DNA of 64,000 bases, from the NCBI RefSeq assembly GCF_010179735.1, contig NZ_JAAEEH010000001.1, positions 62,001 to 126,000 on the forward strand, in the 5' to 3' direction. The translations under genes were made by a program, and so were the position numbers. Below, piece by piece: positions 8,319 through 16,677 of this stretch; the first letter of the stretch is position 1, and every line of letters begins with the position of its first letter. Below the pieces are notes generated by a model. That model ran no database searches, was not told the origin of the DNA, and saw nothing but the letters and a program-made list of their open reading frames with translations. Source of the stretch: Anaerotalea alkaliphila. GTDB taxonomy: Bacteria; Bacillota; Clostridia; Lachnospirales; Vallitaleaceae.

Positions 8319-10394
8319 ATGAAGATTTATCCATCAGAGCAAATTCGGAACGTGGCGGTTTTGGGCCACGGTGGGTGTGGAAAGACAACCTTGGTGGAAG
8401 CCATGGCCCATGTTGCGGGACTGACCAAGCGGCAGGGCCGGGTGGAGGACGGCAGCACCATCAGCGATTTCGACAAGGAAGAAGTCAAACGCGGCATCAG
8501 CATCAATGCGGCGCTGGTTCCCATCGAGTGGGAAGATGCGAAATTGAACCTGTTGGACACTCCCGGATATTTTGATTTTGTAGGCGACGTGAAGGGGGCG
8601 GTCCGTGTGGCGGACAGCGCCTTGATTGTGATATCTGGAAAGTCCGGCGTGGAAGTGGGCACGGAGAAGGCGTTCGAATACGCGGATGAAATGGAGATAC
8701 CCAAAATCGTTTTTGTGACGGACATGGATGACGACAAGACCGACCTGCAGAAGATCCTGGATGACCTGAGGAACCTGTATGGGAAGAGCATCGCCCCCTT
8801 CCAGGTTCCCATCAGGGAAGGGGAGCATTTTGTGGGGTTTGTGAATGTCCCCAAGATGGAAGGCAGAAGATTCGTCAAGGACCATGTGGAAAATTGCCCC
8901 GTTCCTGACGGGATGGACGATGAAATCGGACCCGTCCGGGAGATGATCCTGGAGGCCGTGGCAGAAACGGACGAGGCCCTCATGGAGAAGTACTTCGCAG
9001 GAGAAGAGTTCACCTTGGAGGAAATCCAGAGCGCCATCCACAAGGGAGTGGTGGACAGGACACTTGTTCCCGTCCTGATTGGTTCCGGCATGAACAATAC
9101 AGGCGTGCAGGTGCTGATGAGCGCCCTGGTGAAGTACATGCCCGCTCCCAAAGAAGAGCACACCTCGGTGTTCGGGGAAGACCCCGCCACAGGGGAACCC
9201 GTGGAAGTCAAGTGCGACACGGAGGACCCGGCGACCGCCCTGGTCTTCAAGACCATCGTGGACCCCTACATCGGGAAGTTTTCCCTGTTCAGGGTCTATT
9301 CCGGCATCATCCGCACGGACGATGTGCTGCTCAACGTGAACAAGGAGAATATGGAGAAAGTCAGCCACATCTATGTGCTGCGGGGAAAAGAGCAGATCGA
9401 GGTGGACGCCATCCATGCCGGGGACATCGGAGCTTTCGCCAAACTGGTGAATGTGGGGACGGGAGACACCCTTTGCGCCAAGGAGAGGCCGGTCCGCCTG
9501 GAGGGCGTCGAGTATCCGGAATCCCTGGCCTACAAGGCGGTGATCCCCAAGACCAAGGGAGACGAGGACAAGATTGCGGCAGGCCTGCAGAGGCTGATGG
9601 AAGAGGATCCCACCATCAAGGTGGTCCTGGACAACGAGAACCACCAGGAGCTGCTTTACGGAGTGGGCAGCCAGCATCTGGAAATCATCGTCAGCAAGCT
9701 GGAAGCCAAGTTCAAGGTGGGCGTCGACCTGGTCAAGCCGAAGACGCCCTACAGGGAGACCATAAGGAAGAAGGTGCAGGTAAGGGGAAGGCACAAGAAG
9801 CAGTCCGGCGGGCATGGGCAATACGGCGACGTGGTGATGGAGTTCGAGCCCCTGGGAGACAACGACACCGCCTTCGTCTTCGAAGAGAAGGTGTTCGGCG
9901 GATCCGTGCCGAGAAACTATTTTCCGGCGGTGGAGAAGGGGATGCAGGAATCCGTGAAGAAGGGGATCCTTGCCGGATACCCGGTGGTCGGAATCAAGGC
10001 GACCCTGTTGGACGGGTCCTACCATCCGGTGGACTCCTCGGAAATGGCATTCAAGCTGGCGACCCAAATCGCCTTCAAGGAGGCTTTCAGCCAGGCATCT
10101 CCTACCCTACTGGAGCCCATCGCCAAGGTCCTGGTCCTCGTTCCCGACGATTACATGGGAGACATCATCGGCGACCTGAACAAGCGCAGGGGCCGGGTCC
10201 TGGGCATGAATCCGTTGGGCGGCAAGCAGGAAATCATGGCGGAAGTCCCCATGGGGGAAATGTACGGCTACTCCACCGACCTGCGGTCCATGACCCAAGC
10301 AAGGGGAAGCTATTCCATGGAGTTCCAGCGGTATGAGGAGGCACCGAAAGAAGTGCAGGAAAGGGTCATCGCAGAACGGACAAAAGAGGAATGA
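8319..10394 (+). CDS. Elongation factor G paralogue
   Basis: 691 residues with the full EF-G layout. The G domain has G1 GHGGCGKTT (16-24), G2 RGIS (58-61) and G3 DTPG (80-83). Domains II-V follow, with HGQYGDVVMEFEPL and the C-terminal LGMNPLGGKQEIMAEVPMGEMYGYSTDLRSMTQ-type segment. The G4 guanine-specificity motif, normally NKxD, is TDMD at 134-137. It stands alone rather than in a str operon, so it is probably the second EF-G-like protein of the cell, not the main translocase; its role is unknown. ATG 8319 after GGGGG is preferred to an in-frame ATG at 8283. A strong terminator follows. Confidence 0.88.
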   Translation: MKIYPSEQIRNVAVLGHGGCGKTTLVEAMAHVAGLTKRQGRVEDGSTISDFDKEEVKRGISINAALVPIEWEDAKLNLLDTPGYFDFVGDVKGAVRVADSALIVISGKSGVEVGTEKAFEYADEMEIPKIVFVTDMDDDKTDLQKILDDLRNLYGKSIAPFQVPIREGEHFVGFVNVPKMEGRRFVKDHVENCPVPDGMDDEIGPVREMILEAVAETDEALMEKYFAGEEFTLEEIQSAIHKGVVDRTLVPVLIGSGMNNTGVQVLMSALVKYMPAPKEEHTSVFGEDPATGEPVEVKCDTEDPATALVFKTIVDPYIGKFSLFRVYSGIIRTDDVLLNVNKENMEKVSHIYVLRGKEQIEVDAIHAGDIGAFAKLVNVGTGDTLCAKERPVRLEGVEYPESLAYKAVIPKTKGDEDKIAAGLQRLMEEDPTIKVVLDNENHQELLYGVGSQHLEIIVSKLEAKFKVGVDLVKPKTPYRETIRKKVQVRGRHKKQSGGHGQYGDVVMEFEPLGDNDTAFVFEEKVFGGSVPRNYFPAVEKGMQESVKKGILAGYPVVGIKATLLDGSYHPVDSSEMAFKLATQIAFKEAFSQASPTLLEPIAKVLVLVPDDYMGDIIGDLNKRRGRVLGMNPLGGKQEIMAEVPMGEMYGYSTDLRSMTQARGSYSMEFQRYEEAPKEVQERVIAERTKEE

Positions 10395-10417
10395 GGGATG
10401 CCGATATCGGCACGAGG

Positions 10418-10457
10418 GAACAGGACGCTGGAGACAAGCGTCCTGTTCTTCATTTTG
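10418..10457 (+). terminator. Terminator of the EF-G paralogue
   Basis: A perfect 12-bp stem (10418-10429 with 10437-10448), 7-nt loop, then a T-rich tail TTCATTTTG. Confidence 0.85.
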
Positions 10458-10480
10458 TAACGAAAGTCATTGTTTTTTTA

Positions 10481-10509
10481 TTGACAAGAGGAAAGAAAGG
10501 TGATACTCT
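10481..10509 (+). promoter_or_regulatory. Promoter of the isc-mnmA operon
   Basis: TTGACA (10481-10486), 17-bp spacer, TACTCT (10504-10509). Predicted start near 10516, just before the palindromic operator. Confidence 0.8.
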
Positions 10510-10522
10510 GATTCTAGTCATA

Positions 10523-10541
10523 TCCTACTTGTTAAGTAGGA
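10523..10541 (+). promoter_or_regulatory. Palindromic operator, probably for IscR
   Basis: TCCTACTT-GTT-AAGTAGGA, a perfect 8-bp inverted repeat with a 3-bp centre. It begins about 7 bases downstream of the predicted transcription start. Rrf2-family regulators bind dyads of this form, so binding here would block transcription. Autoregulation by the adjacent gene is inference. Confidence 0.7.
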
Positions 10542-10558
10542 ATTGGGAGGCTTGAAAG

Positions 10559-11005
10559 ATGAAATTATCTACTAAAGGAAGATATGGATTGAAAATGATG
10601 ATCGACCTGGCCATTCATTCCGAAAAGGAAATGGTTTCCATCAAGAGTATATCCGAACGACAGGGAATTTCCGAGAACTATCTTGAACAGATCATCGCCC
10701 TTTTGAAGAAGGCGAAGCTTGTGGAAAGCGCCCGGGGTTCCAAAGGGGGGTATTCTCTGGTGAAACCTCCGGAAGAAGTCAGTGTGGGAGAAATCCTCCG
10801 GGCCCTTGAAGGAAACCTTTCCCCTGTGGATTGCACCTCCTTGAACGATGGCCACAAATGCGAGGAAGCGGACCTGTGTGTGACCAAAAACGTATGGCGA
10901 AAAATCAGCGACAGCATCAATGAAGTTGTGGACAACATTCCCCTTTCGGAATTGATGGACGAACAGATCAAGGCGGAAGATACCTATAAAGGAGAGTTTC
11001 AATGA
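10559..11005 (+). CDS. iscR: Rrf2-family transcriptional regulator, IscR-like
   Basis: 148 residues. An N-terminal winged helix-turn-helix (KGRYGLKMMIDLA; ISENYLEQIIALLKKAKLVESARGSKGGY region) is followed by three cysteines at 92, 101 and 107. These match the Fe-S-ligating cysteine cluster of IscR, though the spacing is slightly wider than in E. coli. It probably senses iron-sulfur status and represses its own operon through the palindrome just upstream. The stop codon overlaps the iscS ATG (ATGA), showing coupling. It could instead be a CymR-like cysteine-metabolism regulator, but the cysteines and the iscS-iscU context favour IscR. Confidence 0.88.
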   Translation: MKLSTKGRYGLKMMIDLAIHSEKEMVSIKSISERQGISENYLEQIIALLKKAKLVESARGSKGGYSLVKPPEEVSVGEILRALEGNLSPVDCTSLNDGHKCEEADLCVTKNVWRKISDSINEVVDNIPLSELMDEQIKAEDTYKGEFQ

Positions 11006-12183
11006 AAGAGACGATTTATTTGGACCATGCGGCCACCACGCCGGTGAAACAGGAAGTTTTGGAAGCGATGCTTCCCTTTTTTACAGAATCCTTCGGGAAC
11101 CCCTCCAGCATCTACTCCTTTGCCCAAGACAGCAAGCAGGCGCTGGAAGAGGCCAGGGAGACCATCGCCAAAGGCATTGGCGCATTGGACAGGGAAATCT
11201 ATTTCACAGGCAGCGGAACGGAAGCGGACAACTGGGCCATCAAGGGAGTTGCGGAGAGCTACCGATCCAAAGGGAACCACATCATCACCTCCAAGGTGGA
11301 GCACCATGCGGTGCTGCATGCCTGCGAATATCTTGAAAAGAACGGATTCGAAGTGACGTACCTGGATGTGGATGCGGACGGAATCGTGGACCTGGAGCAG
11401 CTGAAATCCTCCATCAAGGACACCACCATCCTGATCACCATCATGTTTGCGAACAACGAAATCGGAACGGTGCAGCCGATCCGGGAAATCGGACGGATCG
11501 CCAAGGAGCGCGGCGTGCTTTTCCATACGGATGCGGTCCAGGCCATCGGCCACGTCCCTGTGGATGTGAACGACCTTGGCGTTGACCTTCTGTCCATCAG
11601 CGGGCACAAGTTCTATGGTCCCAAGGGGGTCGGGGTCCTTTATGCCAGAAAGACCGTCAAGCTGAAGGCCTTCATCCATGGAGGCGGCCAGGAGCGGGGC
11701 AGGAGGGGCGGAACGGAGAACGTGCCCGGCATCGTGGGGATGGCAAAAGCCATGGAGCTGGCGCTGGCGGACATGGAAGAGGAGAGCGCAAGGCAAAGGG
11801 AACTCCGGGATTACGTCAAGGAACGGATCCTGGAGAAGGTTCCTTATGCCAGACTGAACGGGCACCCGGAGAAGCGGCTTCCCAACAACGTAAACATCAG
11901 CTTCCGGTTCATCGAGGGGGAATCCCTGCTGATCATGCTGGACATGAAGGGGATTTGCGCCTCCAGTGGCTCGGCATGCACGTCCGGATCCTTGGACCCG
12001 TCCCATGTGTTGCTGGCCATAGGTCTCCCTCATGAAATCGCCCATGGTTCCCTGCGGATATCCCTGGGGGAATCCAGCACCAGGGAGGACATGGACACCC
12101 TGGTGGAGGCATTGGTGCCTATTGTGGAGAAGTTGCGGGCCATGTCCCCCTTGTACGAGGACTTTGTCAAAAACAACGGATGA
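11002..12183 (+). CDS. iscS: Cysteine desulfurase
   Basis: 393 residues, a class V PLP-dependent aminotransferase fold. Lys203 in SISGHKFYGPKG is the PLP Schiff-base residue. Cys326 in SSGSACTSGS lies on the mobile catalytic loop and receives the persulfide. His101-His102 in VEHHAV stacks on the cofactor. The enzyme takes sulfur from cysteine for Fe-S assembly on IscU and for tRNA thiolation by MnmA; both partner genes follow directly. The ATG overlaps the iscR stop. It resembles the NifS/IscS type found in Firmicutes with a minimal isc set, with no hscA, hscB or fdx nearby. Confidence 0.95.
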   Translation: MKETIYLDHAATTPVKQEVLEAMLPFFTESFGNPSSIYSFAQDSKQALEEARETIAKGIGALDREIYFTGSGTEADNWAIKGVAESYRSKGNHIITSKVEHHAVLHACEYLEKNGFEVTYLDVDADGIVDLEQLKSSIKDTTILITIMFANNEIGTVQPIREIGRIAKERGVLFHTDAVQAIGHVPVDVNDLGVDLLSISGHKFYGPKGVGVLYARKTVKLKAFIHGGGQERGRRGGTENVPGIVGMAKAMELALADMEEESARQRELRDYVKERILEKVPYARLNGHPEKRLPNNVNISFRFIEGESLLIMLDMKGICASSGSACTSGSLDPSHVLLAIGLPHEIAHGSLRISLGESSTREDMDTLVEALVPIVEKLRAMSPLYEDFVKNNG

Positions 12184-12214
12184 AATTGATACGATTCGAT
12201 CGGGAGGAAAGCAT

Positions 12215-12652
12215 ATGTACAGCGAAAAAGTGATGGACCATTTCACCAACCCAAGGAACATGGGAGAAATCGAGAACGCCGACGGGGTAGGCACCGTGGG
12301 GAACGCCAAGTGCGGAGACATCATGCGGATTTACCTGAAAGTGGAAAACAACGTGATCCAGGATGTGCGTTTCAAGACTTTCGGTTGCGGAGCCGCCGTG
12401 GCGACCAGCAGCATGGCTACGGAACTGGTCAAAGGAAAGACCATCCAGCAGGCCCTTGAAATCACCAATGCCGCCGTGGCGGAAGCGCTGGACGGACTGC
12501 CCAAAGCAAAAGTCCATTGTTCCCTTCTTGCGGAGGAAGCCCTCCATGCGGCGATCTGGGACTATGCACAGAAGAACGGAATCGTGATTGAAGGACTGGA
12601 GCCCCCCAAAGAGGACATCCACGAGGAGGAAGAGGACGAGGATGAAGACTAG
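12215..12652 (+). CDS. iscU: Iron-sulfur cluster scaffold protein
   Basis: 145 residues. The three cluster-ligand cysteines are Cys33 (KCGD), Cys58 (TFGCGA) and Cys102 (HCSLLAEEAL). The aspartate after Cys33-Gly is also kept, as in IscU/NifU-N proteins. The C-terminus ends in a strongly acidic run (EEEEDEDED) unusual for the family but probably dispensable. The start at 12215 follows GGGAGGAAA; longer frames extend back into iscS. It accepts sulfur from IscS and holds the nascent [2Fe-2S] or [4Fe-4S] cluster. Confidence 0.93.
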   Translation: MYSEKVMDHFTNPRNMGEIENADGVGTVGNAKCGDIMRIYLKVENNVIQDVRFKTFGCGAAVATSSMATELVKGKTIQQALEITNAAVAEALDGLPKAKVHCSLLAEEALHAAIWDYAQKNGIVIEGLEPPKEDIHEEEEDEDED

Positions 12653-12676
12653 GGCCTGTCCCTGGGGGTGATGGAT

Positions 12677-13771
12677 ATGGAAAAGAAGCGTGTGGTTGTG
12701 GGCATGTCCGGTGGGGTGGACTCCTCCGTGGCCGCCTATCTGCTGAAAGAGCAAGGATATGATGTGGTGGGGGTGACCATGCAGATCTGGCAGGATGAGG
12801 ATCCGGAACAGGTCCAGGAGAACGGAGGCTGTTGCGGCCTGACGGCGGTGGACGACGCCCGCAGGGTGGCCAACGCCTTGGGGATCCCCTATTACGTCAT
12901 GAATTTCAAGAAACCCTTTGAAGAAAATGTGATCGACTACTTTGTCCGGGAGTATCTGGAAGGCAGGACTCCCAACCCCTGCATCGCCTGCAACCGGTAT
13001 GTGAAATGGGAGTCCCTCCTGGAAAGGAGCCTGGCCATCGGAGCCGAATACATCGCCACCGGACACTATGCCAAGGTGGTGCGGCTGGAGAACGGGAGAT
13101 ATGCCTTGGAGCAATCCGCGACACTGGAGAAGGACCAGACCTATGCCCTGTACAACCTGAACCAGGAACAGCTTGCCAGGACCCTGATGCCCGTGGGCGA
13201 CTACACAAAGGAAGAAGTCCGGCAGATGGCGGAGAAGATCAGCGTCAGGATTGCGAACAAGCCGGACAGCCAGGAAATCTGTTTCGTACCGGACAAGGAC
13301 TATGCCGGATTCATAGAGCGCCATACCGGCGCCCCTTCCAAAGAGGGCGATTTCGTTGACCTGGAAGGCAGGGTGCTGGGAAGGCACAAGGGGATAGCCC
13401 ACTATACCGTAGGACAAAGGAAAGGGTTGGGGCTATCCTTGGGAAGACCCTGTTTCGTGGTGGAAATAAGGCCCCAGACCGGGGAAGTGGTGGTCGGTAC
13501 GGACCAGGACGTCTATGCCATCGGCTGCATCGCCGACCGCCTCAACTTCATGCCTTTCGAGCAGTTGGAAGGGACCCTGCGTGTCCAGGGAAAGGTGCGG
13601 TACAACCAAAAGGCTTCGGACTGCACCGTTCGGATGATTGGGGAGGACCGGTTGGAATGCATCTTCGACACCCCCCAAAGGGCCGTCACACCCGGCCAGG
13701 CCCTGGTGCTGTACGACAAGAACCTGGTGGTGGGAGGGGGGACCATCCTCGCATCCATCAAGAAGGAATGA
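12677..13771 (+). CDS. mnmA: tRNA-specific 2-thiouridylase
   Basis: 364 residues. The PP-loop ATP-pyrophosphatase motif SGGVDSS (11-17) activates U34 of Lys, Glu and Gln tRNAs. The catalytic cysteines lie in NPCIACNRYVKW (near 100) and EICFVPDKDY (near 200), and a C-terminal beta-barrel follows. Of three clustered in-frame starts (GTG 12668, ATG 12671, ATG 12677), the last has correct spacing from CTGGGGG. Sulfur should come from IscS, encoded two genes upstream. Placing mnmA at the end of an isc operon is typical for Clostridia. Confidence 0.95.
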   Translation: MEKKRVVVGMSGGVDSSVAAYLLKEQGYDVVGVTMQIWQDEDPEQVQENGGCCGLTAVDDARRVANALGIPYYVMNFKKPFEENVIDYFVREYLEGRTPNPCIACNRYVKWESLLERSLAIGAEYIATGHYAKVVRLENGRYALEQSATLEKDQTYALYNLNQEQLARTLMPVGDYTKEEVRQMAEKISVRIANKPDSQEICFVPDKDYAGFIERHTGAPSKEGDFVDLEGRVLGRHKGIAHYTVGQRKGLGLSLGRPCFVVEIRPQTGEVVVGTDQDVYAIGCIADRLNFMPFEQLEGTLRVQGKVRYNQKASDCTVRMIGEDRLECIFDTPQRAVTPGQALVLYDKNLVVGGGTILASIKKE

Positions 13772-13792
13772 TTCCGGACCCATGGAATCCAG

Positions 13793-13842
13793 CAGCAACG
13801 AAAGCGCCGCCGTTCAAGAGAACGGCGGCGCTTTCGTTGCTG
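13793..13842. terminator. Bidirectional terminator-like hairpin between mnmA and PHP gene
   Basis: A perfect 23-bp inverted repeat (13793-13815 and 13820-13842) with a 4-nt loop. The GC-rich core is flanked by AACGAAAG and CTTTCGTT, so T-rich segments follow the core in both directions. It lies between convergent genes. Confidence 0.8.
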
Positions 13843-13852
13843 GAAATCCTTC

Positions 13853-14656
13853 CTACAGGGGAAGATAGGTGGGCTTGCGGTTATGGAAAACCGCATAATG
13901 GCGGTATCCAAGGGAGCGGAGGAGGTCCGCCGCCTGTTCCATCCGGTTCAAGAGGAACCGGGGATTGTGGGCGTCCGATCCCAAAGTGATGGTTTCGCCG
14001 CCCAACTCCCTGTAGCGCCGCAGGATATCCGGGTTCGGATGGGGAGCGTCCAATTTGTACCGGTATCCGGAGGTGTTCAGTTCGATCCCCTTGCCGTTGG
14101 AAACGATGGTCTTCAGGATTTCGTCCAGCACATCCTGGAAATCCCGGTAGACCATTTTCTTGTCCTCCTCCAGGCCGTAGCGGACCACATAGTCCAGGTG
14201 CCCGTAGGAATCGTAGTCCTGGAAGCGCTGGACATTGTAGAGCATGTCCTCGAAATAGGCCAGGTATCCCGCGCTCTGGCTCCGGCCCTCGAAGAAGGTC
14301 CGCTCGTAAGGGTCCAGGCCGTTGGCCAGATGGTTGGACGCGAGGACGAAGTCCAAAGGCCTGCTTCGGACCAGGTCCGAAAGCGCCTTGTGCAGGTGCG
14401 CCTGCATCCCCAGTTCGATGCCGGAGAGCAGACGGATCCGGCCCCGGTACTGCTCCTTGTATTTCTCCAGGGCATCGAAATAGCCGTCCAGGTCCAGAAG
14501 GAAATTGATGGTCGGGTGGGGGAAGTCCAGGTCGTGGTGGTCGGTAAAACAGAGGTTTTCCATCCGCAAGGCGATGGCGGCCTGGATCACCTCTTCCATG
14601 GGGATGTCGCAGTCGCCGGAGAAGGCGCTGTGCACATGGTAATCGGATCGGATCAT
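13853..14656 (-). CDS. PHP-domain histidinol-phosphatase-like protein
   Basis: 267 residues. The N-terminal PHP metal-binding motif is DYHVHSAFSGD (His7, His9), then FTDHHD near 45 and a late GSDAHNP motif. These are the residues that hold the trinuclear metal centre. HisJ-type enzymes dephosphorylate histidinol phosphate, but the PHP family also covers other phosphoesterases and no his genes are nearby. The function is therefore given as HisJ-like only. The start at 14656 is preferred to one at 14704 because only the downstream protein begins at the conserved strand. It is divergent from the phosphate transporter gene. Confidence 0.82.
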   Translation of the reverse strand: MIRSDYHVHSAFSGDCDIPMEEVIQAAIALRMENLCFTDHHDLDFPHPTINFLLDLDGYFDALEKYKEQYRGRIRLLSGIELGMQAHLHKALSDLVRSRPLDFVLASNHLANGLDPYERTFFEGRSQSAGYLAYFEDMLYNVQRFQDYDSYGHLDYVVRYGLEEDKKMVYRDFQDVLDEILKTIVSNGKGIELNTSGYRYKLDAPHPNPDILRRYRELGGETITLGSDAHNPRFLLNRMEQAADLLRSLGYRHYAVFHNRKPTYLPL

Positions 14657-14722
14657 AAAATGGAACCTGCTTTCTAGGTCGGATGGTCCAAGGTGGATGA
14701 CCAAAGTTTAGCATATTGCATC

Positions 14723-14752
14723 TTGTGTTTGCAACCTGGAATATGATAAGAT
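14723..14752 (+). promoter_or_regulatory. Candidate promoter of the Na/phosphate cotransporter
   Basis: TTGTGT (14723-14728), 18-bp spacer, TAAGAT (14747-14752). The match is moderate; predicted start near 14759. Confidence 0.45.
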
Positions 14753-14762
14753 GTAGCAGATG

Positions 14763-14779
14763 TTAACACATGTTTAACA
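14763..14779 (+). promoter_or_regulatory. PhoP-box-like direct repeat
   Basis: Two exact TTAACA hexamers (14763-14768 and 14774-14779) separated by 5 bp. This is the consensus spacing of Bacillus-type PhoP boxes. It lies ahead of a phosphate transporter gene but downstream of the candidate -10, so activation from this position is not obvious. Confidence 0.4.
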
Positions 14780-14813
14780 AACAAAGGTCTAGACTTAGGA
14801 GGAACTTCTGCCA

Positions 14814-16484
14814 ATGGAAGGAATGTCGACACAGGAGTATGTTTTTCTAGCGTTTGCTTTTTTTGGAGGATTCGGCATGTTCATCTTCGGCATGCATATC
14901 ATGGCCGAAGGACTGCAGAAATCCGCAGGGGACAAGATGCGGAACCTGCTGGCGCTGCTCACCAACAACCGTCTGCTGGGTGTGCTGGTGGGTACGGTGG
15001 TGACCGTCATCGTGCAGAGCAGTTCGGCCACAACCGTCATGGTGGTTGGCTTCGTGAACGCGGGACTGATGAACCTGGTCCAGGCGGTGGGGGTCATCAT
15101 GGGTGCCAACGTCGGCACCACGGTCACCGCGTGGATCGTCTCCAGTTCCGAATGGGCGGTGTTCCTGAAACCGGACAAGATTGCGCCCATGGTGGTGGGC
15201 ATCGGCGCCACCATGCTCTTCTTCCTCCGGGAAAAAAGGCAGAAGCAGGTGGGGGAGATTCTGATCGGTTTCGGCCTGATCTTCATCGGATTGGAATACA
15301 TGAAGGACGCCATCACGCCCTTCAAGGACGCCCAGGCATTCAAGGACGCCTTCCTGATGCTGGGGCACCATCCCTTCTTCGGTATCCTGGCGGGTTTCCT
15401 GGTGACCGCCATCGTGCAGAGCAGCTCCGCCTCCGTGGGAATCCTGCAGACCCTGGCCGCCCAGGGGCTTGTGCCTTGGAGCGCCGCGGTCTACATCATC
15501 CTGGGACAGAACATCGGGACCTGCGTGACGGCCCTGCTGTCCAGCATCGGGGCCAGCAAGATGGCCAAGCGGGCTGCGGTGATCCATCTCCTGTTCAACA
15601 TCTTCGGAACGCTGCTGTTCACCGTAGGCACGATCGTCTACTTCAAGACGGTGGGTTCCGCCCAGGGCGCCGTCATCATCGGCATGACGGGCATCAGCAT
15701 CTTCCACACGGTGTTCAACATCTCCAACACGGTCCTGCTCTATCCCTTTGCGGACAAGCTGGTCTATCTGTCTGAGAAGATCGTCACCGGCAAGGACGTG
15801 GAGGAGGAGAGGGAGGAAATCATCGCCCTCCGGCATCTGGACAACAGGATCCTGGAGTCACCCACCTTCGCCGTGGAGAACGCCATCAAGGAAGTGGTCC
15901 ATATGGGCGAGCTTGCCGTAGAGAATGTCCGTACGGCGGTGGAGGCTTTGGTCACGAAGGACGAAGGACTGGTGGAAAAGGTGTTCCAAAGGGAAAAGGA
16001 CATCAACGCCCTGGACAAGATGATCACGGACTATCTGATCAAGATCAGCAACACCCCCTTGAGCGAAAAGCAGCAGATTGTCATCACGAACCTTTTCCAC
16101 ACCGTCACCGACCTGGAAAGGGTGGGGGACCATGCGGAGAACATCGCCGAGCTTGCGGCCTACTACAAGGAGAAGGACTTGACCTTCACGCCGGAAGCCA
16201 TGGAGGAGTTCGGGCAGATCTCCCGGAAGGCCATCGAAACCATCGAGCTTGCAATCCAGGCAAGAAGGGACAACAATCCGAAGCTGGTCCCCAAGGTGGA
16301 GGATTCCGAGGAGGAAGTGGACGCTTTGGAGGAGCTTCTGCGCCAAAGGCATATCGAGCGCCTGGCGGCCAACCTTTGCAATACGGTGACGGGGGTTGTG
16401 TTCCTGGACTCCATCAGCAATTTCGAGAGGATTTCCGACCATGCCCTGAACGTGGCCTATTTCGTCAAGGATGAGGCCATCTAA
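14814..16484 (+). CDS. Na/Pi cotransporter family protein with PhoU-like domain
   Basis: 556 residues. The first 310 or so form the Na/Pi-II (NptA/YjbB-like) membrane domain with its internal repeat: the paired motifs VIVQSSSATTVMVVGFVNAG and AIVQSSSASVGILQTLA. Each repeat has a GANVGTT or GQNIGTC loop. Residues from about 345 form a helical PhoU-like domain (HTVTDLERVGDHAENIAE and DSISNFERISDHALNVAYF). Members move phosphate with sodium, inward or outward depending on the protein. AGGAGGAAC precedes ATG 14814. Transcribed divergently from the PHP gene. Confidence 0.92.
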   Translation: MEGMSTQEYVFLAFAFFGGFGMFIFGMHIMAEGLQKSAGDKMRNLLALLTNNRLLGVLVGTVVTVIVQSSSATTVMVVGFVNAGLMNLVQAVGVIMGANVGTTVTAWIVSSSEWAVFLKPDKIAPMVVGIGATMLFFLREKRQKQVGEILIGFGLIFIGLEYMKDAITPFKDAQAFKDAFLMLGHHPFFGILAGFLVTAIVQSSSASVGILQTLAAQGLVPWSAAVYIILGQNIGTCVTALLSSIGASKMAKRAAVIHLLFNIFGTLLFTVGTIVYFKTVGSAQGAVIIGMTGISIFHTVFNISNTVLLYPFADKLVYLSEKIVTGKDVEEEREEIIALRHLDNRILESPTFAVENAIKEVVHMGELAVENVRTAVEALVTKDEGLVEKVFQREKDINALDKMITDYLIKISNTPLSEKQQIVITNLFHTVTDLERVGDHAENIAELAAYYKEKDLTFTPEAMEEFGQISRKAIETIELAIQARRDNNPKLVPKVEDSEEEVDALEELLRQRHIERLAANLCNTVTGVVFLDSISNFERISDHALNVAYFVKDEAI

Positions 16485-16552
16485 GCTTCGTTCATAGAAA
16501 GTTCATTTTCTTGTAAGAAATTCACAAAAGAGCATTTTTTAACAGGAAACAG

Positions 16553-16580
16553 TTGAAAAATACAACAAATCCGGTATAAT
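16553..16580 (+). promoter_or_regulatory. Promoter of cggR glycolytic operon
   Basis: TTGAAA (16553-16558), 16-bp spacer, TATAAT (16575-16580). Predicted start near 16587, leaving a leader of about 90 nt before cggR. Confidence 0.8.
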
Positions 16581-16624
16581 GGAAGCATGATGCAAAGTTG
16601 TCATGCCTCTTTTTTTAGAGAGAA

Positions 16625-16663
16625 CGGGCCAAGATAGGGCTAATAGGGACTTTTTAAGGCCCG
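16625..16663 (+). promoter_or_regulatory. Repeat-containing leader, possible CggR operator
   Basis: Between promoter and cggR lie CGGGCC (16625-16630) and its complement GGCCCG (16658-16663). They enclose GGG-containing repeats (AGGGC, AGGGAC) spaced about 9-10 bp. CggR binds direct GGGAC-type repeats in this position in Bacillus, but the match here is loose. Confidence 0.35.
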
Positions 16664-16677
16664 GAAGCGAGCATACT

